From: Chamaea fasciata
Taxonomy: Eukaryota > Chordata > Aves > Passeriformes > Sylviidae
Length of the DNA stretch: 64,000 nt
Direction of reading: 5' to 3'
Assembly (NCBI GenBank): GCA_029207755.1
Contig: JARCOQ010000017.1
Span: 8,072,945 to 8,136,944 of the forward strand
Shown one piece after another: positions 13,040-23,000 of this stretch (position 1 is the first letter of the stretch; each line of letters starts with the position of its first letter). The notes below the pieces were generated by a model. That model was not told where the DNA came from. It worked only from the letters and a program-made list of their open reading frames with translations, and searched no databases. A program made the translations under genes and the position numbers.

Positions 13040-13840
13040 TCATGACTGTGGCCGGGGCAGTGCAGGGTGAGTCTGACCAGGGACGGGTCATGCCCCGTCC
13101 GCGGTGCACTCGCGCCTGCCTCACTCCGTGCGAGCGGCACCCCTTCATCCCCACGGCCGATCGCCCCGCAGGGCATGGCGACCCAGCGCCCCGGTGGGCT
13201 CAGTGCGGGGCAGTCTGGGGTCCGGCGTGCTGGGGCCGTGCCCAGGGGTGCTTGGCTGCTGTTCCTGCCGGGCGAGTTCTCAGCATGGCCGCCCAGTCTC
13301 CTCGAGGCTCCCCCTCCCTGGTCGGCAGCCAGCAGCAGCAGATACCTGATACTCGGGTTGTGCAAGCGCGAAGGGGGAGCCTGGCCCTGCCCGGCCCTTG
13401 GGAGCCACCCGGAAGGCCGAGCCCGCCGGCCCCACCTGGAGAGGAGCTTAAAGGCCGGCCGGGCGGCCACAGCGCAGCCGGTTCCTGCACCATGCCCGCG
13501 GCCCGCAGCGTCCTCATCTTGGCGGGGTTCCTGGCTCTCTGGGCAGAGCTGCCGGCAGCATCCGCCCAGAATGACACCAGTGAGTATGAGCGCATGGCCC
13601 AGCACGGCTCGTCAGGGCACGCCCGGCGAGCGGCCAGCATCCCTCCCTCCCAGCCCCAAGGCAGCCGGCGTGGGGGCCGGGGCGAGCACCGGGCTGTGCC
13701 CGGCGCGGTCAGGCTCGGCAGCATCCCTGGACCCAGCCCTGGGGCCGGGGCAGCATCGCCCGGAAAGGGACGCAGCCCTCGCCCTGCCCGGCGCCGGCCG
13801 CCCCGCGCCTGCCCACGCCCCCACCTTTGCCTTGCAGCAA
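13040..13840 (+). promoter_or_regulatory. CpG-rich promoter and 5' region of WFDC2
   Basis: GC content and CpG density rise sharply around exon 1 and intron 1 of WFDC2. A TTAAAG box at 13,448-13,453 lies 39 bp before the ATG. A 526-codon open frame runs through this island, exon 1, the intron and exon 2. It is read-through of a GC-rich intron, not a protein. Confidence 0.6.
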
Positions 13841-15158
13841 AAGCCGGCGTGTGCCCCAGCCCGGCGATGGATGCGGTGAACTGCACGGTGGGGTGCCAGT
13901 CCGATGGCGACTGCGAGAGCACCCTCAAGTGCTGCCCGGCAGCCTGCGGCAAGGCCTGCCAGAAACCTGACGGTAACACTCCCTCCTGCTCCTGGCCGGG
14001 CTGCCCAGAGTCGGTGCCACTGCCACGAGCCAACAGCCCGTCCCAGCCGGCAGTACTGGTGCTCCAGGGTGCAGTGGTGGCCAGGGGCCTGGGTGCCCGA
14101 TCTGTGTTCAGCTGCAGCACGGGGATTGGGGGCTGCATGGAAGGCCAGCAGGCTCGGGGTGTGCTCCTGCTGGGCCACGCTCACACATTCCTCCTCTCAG
14201 CCATGCAAGGGCTGATTGGACACCCCCAAATGATGCTAGGGCTTGGGTGGAGGGTGGAATCTGCGCCGTTCGCCGTTGCAGCCCTTGTTGCCTGCTCAGC
14301 CTTGTGGGCAGCTGCCAGCCCGGGATGTGGGCACTGTTCTGTGCTGAGCACACTCACCACAACTGTCCTTGTGACAGTGACCCAAGGAGATGGGTGCAGG
14401 AGTTGTAATCCACAGCTGCAGACAGATGAATGTGACCTGGAGGCTCCAGTGCCTCTATGGCTGCCCACAGGACAGCGCTGGTTTGATTGCACCACAGTGG
14501 AGGGCAGCATGGTGCAGAGCCAGAGCTCAGTGACAGTGGCAGGCAGTGGGACAGCAGGGCAGAGGCCCCACACTGCTGGGCAAAGGCTGTTTGTGGGGCA
14601 TGTGATCCTGGCTGAGGCCTAAGCTGTGTCCCCATGCCATGAGCAAACAGCCAGGGACATCCATGGCAGTTGTAGAGGACAGCAAGGCCAAGGCCTCCAT
14701 CATGTCTGCATGTTGCAACTGTGCATCCTGTGCCAGCCATGTGTCCCTGAGTGGGAACACTAGGCATAGGGACAGTTGGGGACCACTGTGCCATGTGGCC
14801 TCCCTGACATGTCTCCATCAGGTCCAGCTGGCAAGGAGCACTAACAAGCAGAGCTAGGGGATGGGGGAAATGCCGGGTGCCATGGTGGTCCCTCCTCCAT
14901 GGCAGATAGGGTCCAGGGCCATGCCCACAGCTTTGGGAGCTGCAGGGTGGGCCCTGCCCCCCATGCCAGGGCCAGCAGGTCTCAGCCATGTTCATTTGCC
15001 TTTCAGAGAAGCCTGGCACCTGCCCACCTGTCAACCCAGGCATCCCTATGCTGGGCGTGTGCACCAACCAGTGCAAGACCGATGCCAACTGCTCCGGGAT
15101 CCAGAAGTGTTGCAGGAATGGCTGCGGCAAGGTCTCCTGTGTGACACCCATCCACTGA
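13492..15158 (+). CDS. WFDC2: WFDC2 (HE4), secreted two-WAP protein
   Basis: There are three coding exons, all joined in phase 1: 13,492-13,579 (signal peptide [18 protein letters not shown]), 13,838-13,972 (WAP 1) and 15,007-15,158 (WAP 2 and stop). Both WAP domains have all eight cysteines, in the order C1-P, C2-x3-C3, C3-x5-C4, C4-x5-C5C6, C6-x3-C7, C7-x3-C8. The C-terminus [13 protein letters not shown] followed by two residues and stop is the hallmark of WFDC2. A likely non-coding last exon starts near 15,250 and ends after AATAAA at 15,411-15,416, as in mammals. WFDC2 is a secreted epithelial protein of the WAP family. The plus orientation, with an EPPIN-like gene downstream on the minus strand, agrees with human 20q13.12. 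Confidence 0.93.
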
Positions 15159-15410
15159 GGTCAGTTGGGTGCATTCCAGCCCCAGGGATCCCACAGCACC
15201 ATGGCACGGCGCCTGTGCATCCTGCTCACAGCCTCTGCTCCTTTACAGGTGCAGCCGCCTCCTGCCAGCCCAGTCACAGGGAAGCTGCTGCCTGATGCCC
15301 ATCCCACATGTCCTGGTCCTGGCCCTGCACCGTCCCCCAGGCTTGGAGCCTTCAGTCTCAGTTTTCTCCCTGGGGTTCTCTGCTCGGGGCGAGCCCCCTG
15401 CACTCTCACC

Positions 15411-15416
15411 AATAAA
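15411..15416 (+). other. Polyadenylation signal of WFDC2
   Basis: AATAAA within CACCAATAAAGCAGC follows the probable non-coding last exon. Confidence 0.8.
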
Positions 15417-15429
15417 GCAGCTTCTCCCT

Positions 15430-15537
15430 GTCATGCTGTGGCTGCCTCTCCATCCCACACCATGGTTTCCTCTCTGTTCCATGCTGTGGCCACCTCTCCA
15501 TCACGAGCCATGACTGCCTCTCCATCACATTCCAGGG
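15430..15537. repeat. Short decayed minisatellite
   Basis: About four imperfect copies of a unit of roughly 25 bases, built on CATGCTGTGGCCACCTCTCCATCACA variants, follow the WFDC2 poly(A) site. Copies differ by several substitutions and small gaps. The rest of the interval to 16,570 shows no gene. Confidence 0.6.
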
Positions 15538-16578
15538 ATGCCTGGAAGGACTTGCACAAGCAGCAGCATTGACTGACTCTGTCATGCTTCCAAGGGTCCC
15601 CAGTCTGTGCCCTGCCTGGGGCTGTCCCATGGGTCCATGGCCCCAGCTGTCCCTGCACTCTGGCTCCTCCACCTTGGGTCCTCCACCATGCTCAGAGCAC
15701 GGCTGTTGAGGTGCAGCTGTGTCTGTGTCCTGTCAGAGCAGAGGTACTCTCTGCTCCCTTCTTTGCAATGGCCAGGGGACAAACAGGCAGCAGTGTGTGC
15801 CTGTACATGAGCATCACCCAAACTCCTTGTGACCTCTGCCCTCCCAGCTTGGCCATGGCACCTGGCCCACAGCAGAAGCCTGAAGGAGCTTTCAGCAGGG
15901 CAACCCACATGCCCCAGTTCCATGCCTGCCCCTGCCACAGCGCTCTCCACCTGCTCAAAGCTGGGCTCCTGCTCCTGTTCTGCCTTCCCCTGGTACTTCC
16001 TGCTCTCCACAGGTCTCCAAGGGCCCTGTTCCTCCCATACCTGCCTGCTCCTGCTCCCAGCCCCTGGGATCAGAGCACGTGCCTCCTGCCTGAGAGGGGC
16101 TGGCACCCCCAGAACCCTTGCCCTTGGCAGGGGACAGAGCAGAGCCATCCTCTGGGACTGAGTGAGCCCCCCGCCTTGCCCAGCACTGCCCAGTGCCTGG
16201 TACTGGTTCCCCCTCTCTCTGTGGTGCAGGTGCAGGCTGTGCCAGCACACTGCTCCACAGCAGCTCTCCCTGCTCCACCTGTGCCAGGAGGGACCCAGTG
16301 GACACTGAAGACTGGGACAGGACACTCCTCGTGTGTCCCATTCATGCTCACAATGGTGTGGCTCTGGAAGTGTTGCTCAACCCTTGACCCAGCTGCTCAC
16401 AGGTCACCAGTGACCTGAAAAGGGAGCTGTGGATGTGCCAGCCATGGGCCATGAGCCCAGCACTGCCCTGGGAATCTCCCCCAAGCTGAATTGTTCATGC
16501 CCGGCACTCCCACAGTCCCGAAACTGTGCTACCACGAGAAGGAGCAGCTTGGCTTGGCCAGCCCCCACTGCAGCAGGG

Positions 16579-16584
16579 TTTAAA
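16579..16584 (+). promoter_or_regulatory. TATA-like box of the four-WAP gene
   Basis: TTTAAA within GGGTTTAAATCCCAG ends 40 bp before the ATG at 16,624. Confidence 0.7.
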
Positions 16585-16623
16585 TCCCAGCCCATTGCCC
16601 AGAAGCACATCGATTGCAGCGCG

Positions 16624-18860
16624 ATGCTGGGCCACCGCACCCTTCTCCTGACGCTCCTGGCACTGCTCACCCTGGCGCAGCAGCACAGCCCCAGGGACCA
16701 GGGCACTGCCCTCACCTTCACTGCATCCCCACAGGGGGCTCTGCAGGGACGCTGGACCCCCACGGCCCCACCTGCCCCCCCCAAAGGGGGTGAGTGCCCG
16801 ATGGGGGCAAGTGGGGCCCCTTGGCCCCCCAGACTGTACTGCCTCTCCGACCATGGCTGCCCTGGTGCTGAGAAGTGCTGCCTGATCGGGAAGGTCTGGA
16901 CCTGCCTCCTGCCCACCACAGGTACTACTGTTCACTCCAAGGGATGCCAGGATCAGGCAGGGGGTGGGATGTAAGCCGATGCCTGTGTTGGTGCCCCTGG
17001 AGCAAGCCCTGCTCCCGGGGACACAGCTGCATGGTGCATCTCCCTCTGCAGAGAGCCCGGGATACTGCCCCCGTGCTGGCAGTGCCATCGGGCCAAGCTG
17101 TGGGACAAGATGTCACAACGACACCACATGCAGCTCAGGGGAGAAGTGCTGCACCCGCGGCTGCTGCACCCGCTGCATGCTTGCTGAGCCAGGTGAGGTG
17201 TCCTGGAGATCCTCATGCCAGGCTGAGGATGCCTTGGGGCAGCTCCAGGGGTCTGCAGCCCCCATGGAACTGTAGGGGAGTTGTGAGCAGTGGGGCCAGG
17301 CTGGCTGCATGCCAAACCCTGAGCCTTCCCTCCAGCCAAACCTGGGTTCTGCCCTCGGAAGCGTGCCCAAAGGAGAGCTGCTGCCTGCCCCAACCACTGC
17401 ACTGATGACCGGGACTGCCCTGGGGAACACAAGTGCTGCTTCTCCAGCTGTGGGTTGGTCTGCACCCCTCCGGACACAGGTACAGCCTTGCCAGCCCTCT
17501 CTGATCCCCACGTCCAGCCCACCACTGCACTGATGCTAGCCCAGCTCCCCCTTGGCAGAGCCCAGCATGTGCCCAGCCATACTGCTGGACAAGCCACAGC
17601 AGCTGTGCCTGGCCAAGTGTGCAGCTGGTGGCATCCATCCAGGCCCCAGGGAGTGTGTGCCGCTGGCTGCAGTGCCACACACATCCCCTGGGCACAGCCC
17701 CAGCCCTCAGGAGCCCCTTGCCAAGAGCTGGCCCTCAGGCTGCTGTAGGAAGGGATCCCCATGCCCATCTCCTCCATGACGGGTGGGAGATGGCTCTGTG
17801 TGCGTGAAAGGCTGAACCCCTCCTGACCCTCCCTCCTCCACCCCCCTCAGACTACATGCTTTCTCTGCTGCAACCAGAGAAAGGGTTTTCCTTCACCACT
17901 CCAGCTACTAGTTGGCATCCCATATTGAGCTGTGATTGCTCTCACTGGGTGGGACTGGTAAGGGTGTGAGGCTGGTGACTGAGGTCATTATGGTGCTCTG
18001 GGAAGGAAGATGGAGGCACGGGACAGGGACAGGATGGAGATCGAGGCCACGCCAGGAGCAGGACTGGGGACAGAATCCCAGCACAGCCACACTCCTCACT
18101 GTCACCAGGGAGCCACCGTGCTGCAGCGAAGCCTGGCGTGTGCCCCGTGGTGCTGCGGGGCTCCTTGGGGCCCTGCCTGGAGCAGTGTGACACCGACAGT
18201 GACTGCACTGGGGATGACAAGTGCTGCACCACCGGCTGTGGCCACATCTGCAAACCGCCCACCAAGGGTAAACCATTGGCACCCTGTGGGGCCAAGACTC
18301 CTGTGCCACTTCCCTGCCTGTCACCATGACCCTCCCAGGGGAAATGGGAAGCTGGGGACTGGGCTGCTGTCCAGTGGGGCAGGAGGTCAGTGAGGAACTC
18401 ACCCCTGCAGACAGGGCAGCTCCCCCACCCTGGAGGGGTGCCCTGAGCCCCTCAACCCTTTCTGTCTCTGCATGTGCCACCATGGCCAGGTCTCTGTTCC
18501 CCTGCAGCAGAGGGTGATCAGGCAGCCAAGTGTCTCCTCCTGTGCCTGCAGGACAAGGACTGTCCCCTTGGCCACAAGCGCTGCCTGCAGGGCTGCAGCC
18601 GGGTCTGCGTCCACCCACTGTGGGGCATGTCTCCTCCAGCTTGCTGCTTCCCGAGTCCAGCCTGGAGGGGACAGAGGGGGGCACAGTGTGGGAGCACCAC
18701 AGGACCCCCTATCCCTCAGAGAAGGAGCACTGAGGCATCCTCACTGACCACCTCACTTGCCTCTTCCAGGTACAGCGTAGTCATGGCCAGGAAGGACTGC
18801 ACCAGGAGCTGCCATTTGAGAGTCATCCCCCACTCCACTGCCATTGCACCTGTGGGCTGA
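16624..18860 (+). CDS. Secreted multi-WAP protein (four or more WAP domains)
   Basis: Exon A (16,624-16,921) encodes a signal peptide (MLGHRTLLLTLLALL) and, without the usual intron, a linker and a first WAP domain. Exons 17,052-17,192, 17,336-17,479 and 18,127-18,267 are full WAP exons, all phase 1-1. A last exon begins at 18,508 or 18,511 and can run to TGA at 18,858-18,860. It carries a partial WAP lacking C1 and C5. Leaving out the degenerate exon at 17,559, the frame closes at 358 codons (last exon from 18,511). WAP 1 lacks exactly C2 and C7, which are disulfide partners in elafin. WAP 2 has a ninth cysteine between C7 and C8. Poly(A) signals follow at 18,978 (ATTAAA) and 19,091 (AATAAA). 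It is probably a secreted protease inhibitor or antibacterial protein. I cannot assign a mammalian orthologue. Confidence 0.75.
17559..17779 (+). pseudogene. Degenerate WAP exon inside the four-WAP gene
   Basis: After a good acceptor (CTTGGCAG) the frame starts as a WAP exon in the right phase, with C1-P, C2 and C3 (SMCPA, LCLAKC). It then loses the C4 to C8 pattern. A shift of one base restores a C-x4-C similar to C7-C8. No strong phase-1 donor follows, so the exon is probably skipped or dead. If it were included, reading would stop at 17,779. Confidence 0.5.
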
Positions 18861-19090
18861 GCAGAGGTGCTGCTGCACCCCACACTCTCCCTGTGCTGGA
18901 CCCTCTGCACTGGCAGGATGGCACCAGCATTGACTCCAGTGCTTCTGGTCAGGGTGCCTGGTACCCCCAGCCGTGCCATTAAAAGCTGCATGCTGCCTGC
19001 ACAACCCCATGGCCAAGATTCCTAGCAACCCTGCATGAGGCAAAACCCTGCATCCACAATGGCCCCAGCTGCTCCACAGCACTGAGACAG

Positions 19091-19096
19091 AATAAA
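19091..19096 (+). other. Polyadenylation signal of the four-WAP gene
   Basis: AATAAA within GACAGAATAAACC; a weaker ATTAAA lies at 18,978-18,983. The interval from here to 19,950 shows no gene. Confidence 0.55.
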
Positions 19097-19957
19097 CCAT
19101 CCCACAGCCACCTCTGCTCTGGGTCACCATCCCTGTTCTGTGCTCTGATTCCCAGAGGAGCTGGCAGCCTGGGCTGTGTGCCGGCAGGGAGGTGCAGGCA
19201 AACATTCCTGCACATAGGCGCAGCCCCAGGGCAGGGAGAGGGTCCCAGTTCCATGCAGATGACTTCCAGCCATCATCATTCCACGTAACCATCCTGTTGA
19301 GCCTGGGGGCTGCATGATGTCCCCTCAGGTCATGGACTGGAAAACCTGTTCCGTTAGATTTCTTGTGCCAATGAAGGGTTCATTTGCATCCCAGAGTGTG
19401 AAAACCTTGTGGGAAAAGCAGTCGGGGGTCAGGACAGATGGAGGACCTGGACAAGGATGGGGGCAGGGAGAACCACCCATGAGCCAGGGGCCACGGCAGG
19501 ACCTGCTTACTCATGGTGCTGGATCCAAGCAGTCCCATGCATGGAAGCTACACTTAGCTGAGGAGAAGCACCATGGCAGTAAAGCTGTTAGAAGTCCTCA
19601 TGCTGCTCCCACTGCCATGCCAGGACCAAGCCATGGGGTCTATCCACAGCTCCCACTCCAGGGAGTAGAGGGGCGAGTGAGTGGGGCTGGAAGGAAACCC
19701 AGAGAGGGAGTGGCAGCCAGCTCCAGCAAGGATGGGGTGGTGCAACATGGTGGACACAGTGCCTGACCCCATCTGGCCTTCCCAGCCCCACAGGTCACCC
19801 TGATCCCAAAGCAGGGCTTGTGCAGAGATAAGCGGGATGGCAGGCGGGGCGCCGGCAGGTTCTGGGAACTGCCCCTCCTCCCCATAGGATAACCCGTTGC
19901 CACAGCAGGCAGCTCAGCTTCAGCTGCCCTGGCACTTCAGGCACCCCTGCCACAGAT

Positions 19958-19963
19958 TTTAAA
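19958..19963 (+). promoter_or_regulatory. TATA-like box of the 12-WAP gene
   Basis: TTTAAA ends 49 bp before the ATG at 20,012. The earlier in-frame ATG at 19,988 lies only 25 bp downstream, at about the expected transcription start. That argues for initiation at 20,012. Confidence 0.65.
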
Positions 19964-20011
19964 CCAAGCCCCAGCTCAGCTCCAGACATGAACAACATCC
20001 CCAGCAGTACC

Positions 20012-23000
20012 ATGAGCCCAGGAGTTTTCCTCCTTTTGGGTCTCCTCATCCTCAGCGCAGAGCCGAGCGTAATACCGGAGAAGAGCGGTGAGTACCAGGA
20101 GTCAAACCCGGCACAGGCAGCCTGGGAGCAGCTCCCTGCATCCCAGCGCCTGTGTCCCTGCCGTGTCCCCTCTGTCCCTGCACAGCTGATATATGCTGCC
20201 CATATGCCGACAGGGACCATGTCCCAGCTGGCTGCAGCACCTGCACCACTGCCCTGCTGCCTGGGGGACCCTGCCCCCACCCCAGGGTGCAGGGGCATGT
20301 GTGCATGCCCTCAGCCCCTTGGACACCCCATGCACCCCACGGGCACAGCAGCTGTCAGCTCCCAGCGGTGCCACGTGCAGCAGGGTCTGTGCTGCATCCA
20401 GGGCACAGACCCCTGCTGCCGGCCTCCCGCCGAGGCACAATGCCTGGGGCGGTGGTGCCCAGCTGCGGCGTGGCTCTGCCCACACCGAGACCACAGCCGG
20501 TGCCTCTTTGTTTGAACCAAGCAGCTGCTGTTTGCAGTGAAACTCCGGCCGCGTCTGTTTGCAGCCAATACACCGCCCGGCCCCGCCGCAGCCGGACGGG
20601 CTGTTGGCAGAGGCGGCGCCTGCTGCAGCCCCTGCTGGCAGGAGGAGCCGGGCACAGGCGCCAGCTGGAGCTCGCCTGTACCAGAGGCAGGGCTGTCCCA
20701 AGTTTCCCAGCATGGCCAAGAGGAGCACAGGGTGGCAAGAGGAGGTGGAGGAGAAGGAAGAGGAGGAGACAGCAGAATGAGGAGTGTGCTGCTGGCAGTG
20801 AGGATGCCTGCGGCAGCAGGATGCTCAGGAATGGATCCTGACCTCCAGCTGGTGCTGGCTCGGTGCTGGCTTCATCCTGACAGGGCCAGCGACATCCCTC
20901 GTGGTACTGGCGAGGGCACACATGGGCCTGTGCCACGCTGCACCATGACATGTCATGCTACACTGTGCCACACTGTGCTGTGCCTTGCAGGTCTTGATGT
21001 GTCCAACAGCCCTGGGCCATGACACAGAGAACTCTCCAGCCCCTGGGCTGCATTCCCTGCTCCAGTACCCTGGCCCCTGCAGAGAGACCCACATCCTGCT
21101 TCCTCAGGGATGGAGGATGAGGGGCTCTGGCACTGTCCTGACGTTGCCATCCCAACGCAGGGGACTCCCAGAAACCGGGGATGTGCCCACGGGACTTCAT
21201 GCGCTGCTTGCGCCTGGAGTCCCCGCTCTGTGCCAATGACTCCAGCTGCCCCGCTGGTCTCAAGTGCTGCCACTGGGAGTGCCGGCTCCGCTGCATCCCC
21301 CCGGCAGAAGGTACGGCACTGCGCTACAGCCGCTGACACCACCTCTGTCCCGGGGCAGCCGGCACCCTTCTCCCTGTCCCATTCCCTGTGCAATCCCCAT
21401 TGCTGTGGAGCAGCTCCCTGTGAGCTGCTAGCTGCCTCCTGACCACCGCTGGGATATGTGGATGGGGATAGGACACAGGAAGGGGTGCAGCCAGGGCGAG
21501 GCAGAGGGGTCTGGCCGGGGCAGGTTTCCTGGTGCTGCCCTAGGACACTGCAGTGCAGCCTCACCTCTCGGCCCCTCGGTGCTGCAGAGAAGCCCGGTGC
21601 CTGCCCAGCAGCAGCCTCCGAGGGGCTCACTGCCCCCTGCTCCTTCCCCTGCCTGGAGGACAAGGACTGCCTGGGAGCGCAGAAGTGCTGCCCGCTGGGC
21701 TGCGGGTCTGCCTGCTTGGAGCCGGCGCAGGGTAAGGACTTGGCGGAGACGGCTGGGAGCCCTGGCTCACCCCAGCGACCCTGTGTGCCATAGCTGTCTC
21801 CCTGACGCCCTGGCCCCTGGGGCAGCACACGCAGCTTTCCCTGCACCGGCAGCTCCTCACAGCTGCCGGGAAAACCCAACGCCGGGACGTGGCCGCAGAC
21901 ATCAGAAATGTGCGGGCCATGGCAGGAACCAGGGACCTCCGGGTAGGGATCCCCGTGGGGGATGCTGAATCGTCACACTCCTTCTGCCCTGTCAGACCAG
22001 CCCAAGCCCAGTGAGGGCCCCACGGTGCAGCCAGGACCATTCCGGGAGCGGTGCCGAGGCGACAGCGACTGCCCCGACACGCAGAAATGCTGTAACAGCA
22101 GCTGTGGCCACCAGTGCCTGCCAGGAGTGCCGGCCGGTGAGGCAGGATGGGACAGGATGGGCACTGAGGGCGGGGACACGGCTCCGAGACCGGGAGTGGT
22201 GCCTGGGGTAGCAGCCACCATGGCACAGAGGTGTGGCACAAAACGGGACCCCTCACCCCATGTGTGCCAGTGTGGGCTCTGCCAGATGTGAGGTGGGGAC
22301 AGACTGCACAGCCCCCAGGTGGGCACTGGAGTGCAGAGGGAAGGGGACAGTGCAACCACCCTCTGATGAGGCCACCATCATGTTCTCATCCGGCTCCACG
22401 GTGCAGAGGACACCAGCCCTGCCCCAGTCACTGAAAGGCCACTGCAGCATCAGTGGGGATGCCTCAAGGACCAGGACTGTCCCCCATCCCACGTGTGCTG
22501 TCACCAGCTGTGCACCAGGCACTGTGTGGCAAACAGCCAAGGTGAGGGGGCTGGGAGCCACCCCAAAGGTTCGACAACCCCACGTGCCCTGGTCCCCATG
22601 GCTGTGTCTCCAAGCAGTGGTACTACAGCCACTCCACACCATGCCTGCAGGGAAGGACGGATTCTGCCCAGTCCGTGCTGGGCTGTTCCCCAGTTACGAC
22701 TGCAGAGCCTGGTGCTGGCACGATGGCGACTGCCGCCGCGAGGAGAAGTGCTGCCTCCGTGGCTGCGACTATGTCTGCCTGCCCCCGTCCCGAGGTGCCA
22801 GATACGGGCAGGGGTGACCCCCAGCTCAAGGGACTTTGAGACTGGGTGGGGAAGACCCACTGTTGCTGCCTGCACTACCAGCCCCGCTGCCTCCTGCCCC
22901 CAGAGAAACCAGGCATCTGCCCGCTGGCTGAGGAGGCTCCACTGGCATCGTGTGGCACCTCCTGCACCAAGGACTGGCAGTGCCCGGGGGCTGAGAAGTG

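Noticed and set aside
13042..14622. 526-codon plus-strand open frame
   Set aside because: It reads through the WFDC2 promoter, intron 1, exon 2 and intron 2. Exon 2 is in frame by chance; splicing as WFDC2 explains the region fully.
19988..20011. Upstream in-frame ATG of the 12-WAP gene
   Set aside because: It lies only 25 bp after the TTTAAA box, at the expected start of transcription, and would put eight polar residues before the signal peptide. The ATG at 20,012 is preferred.
20190..20460. Cysteine-rich frames in intron 1 of the 12-WAP gene (for example [12 protein letters not shown] and [10 protein letters not shown])
   Set aside because: Spacing fits neither WAP nor Kunitz, and donors are poor. 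Exon 1 joins 21,161 in perfect phase without them.
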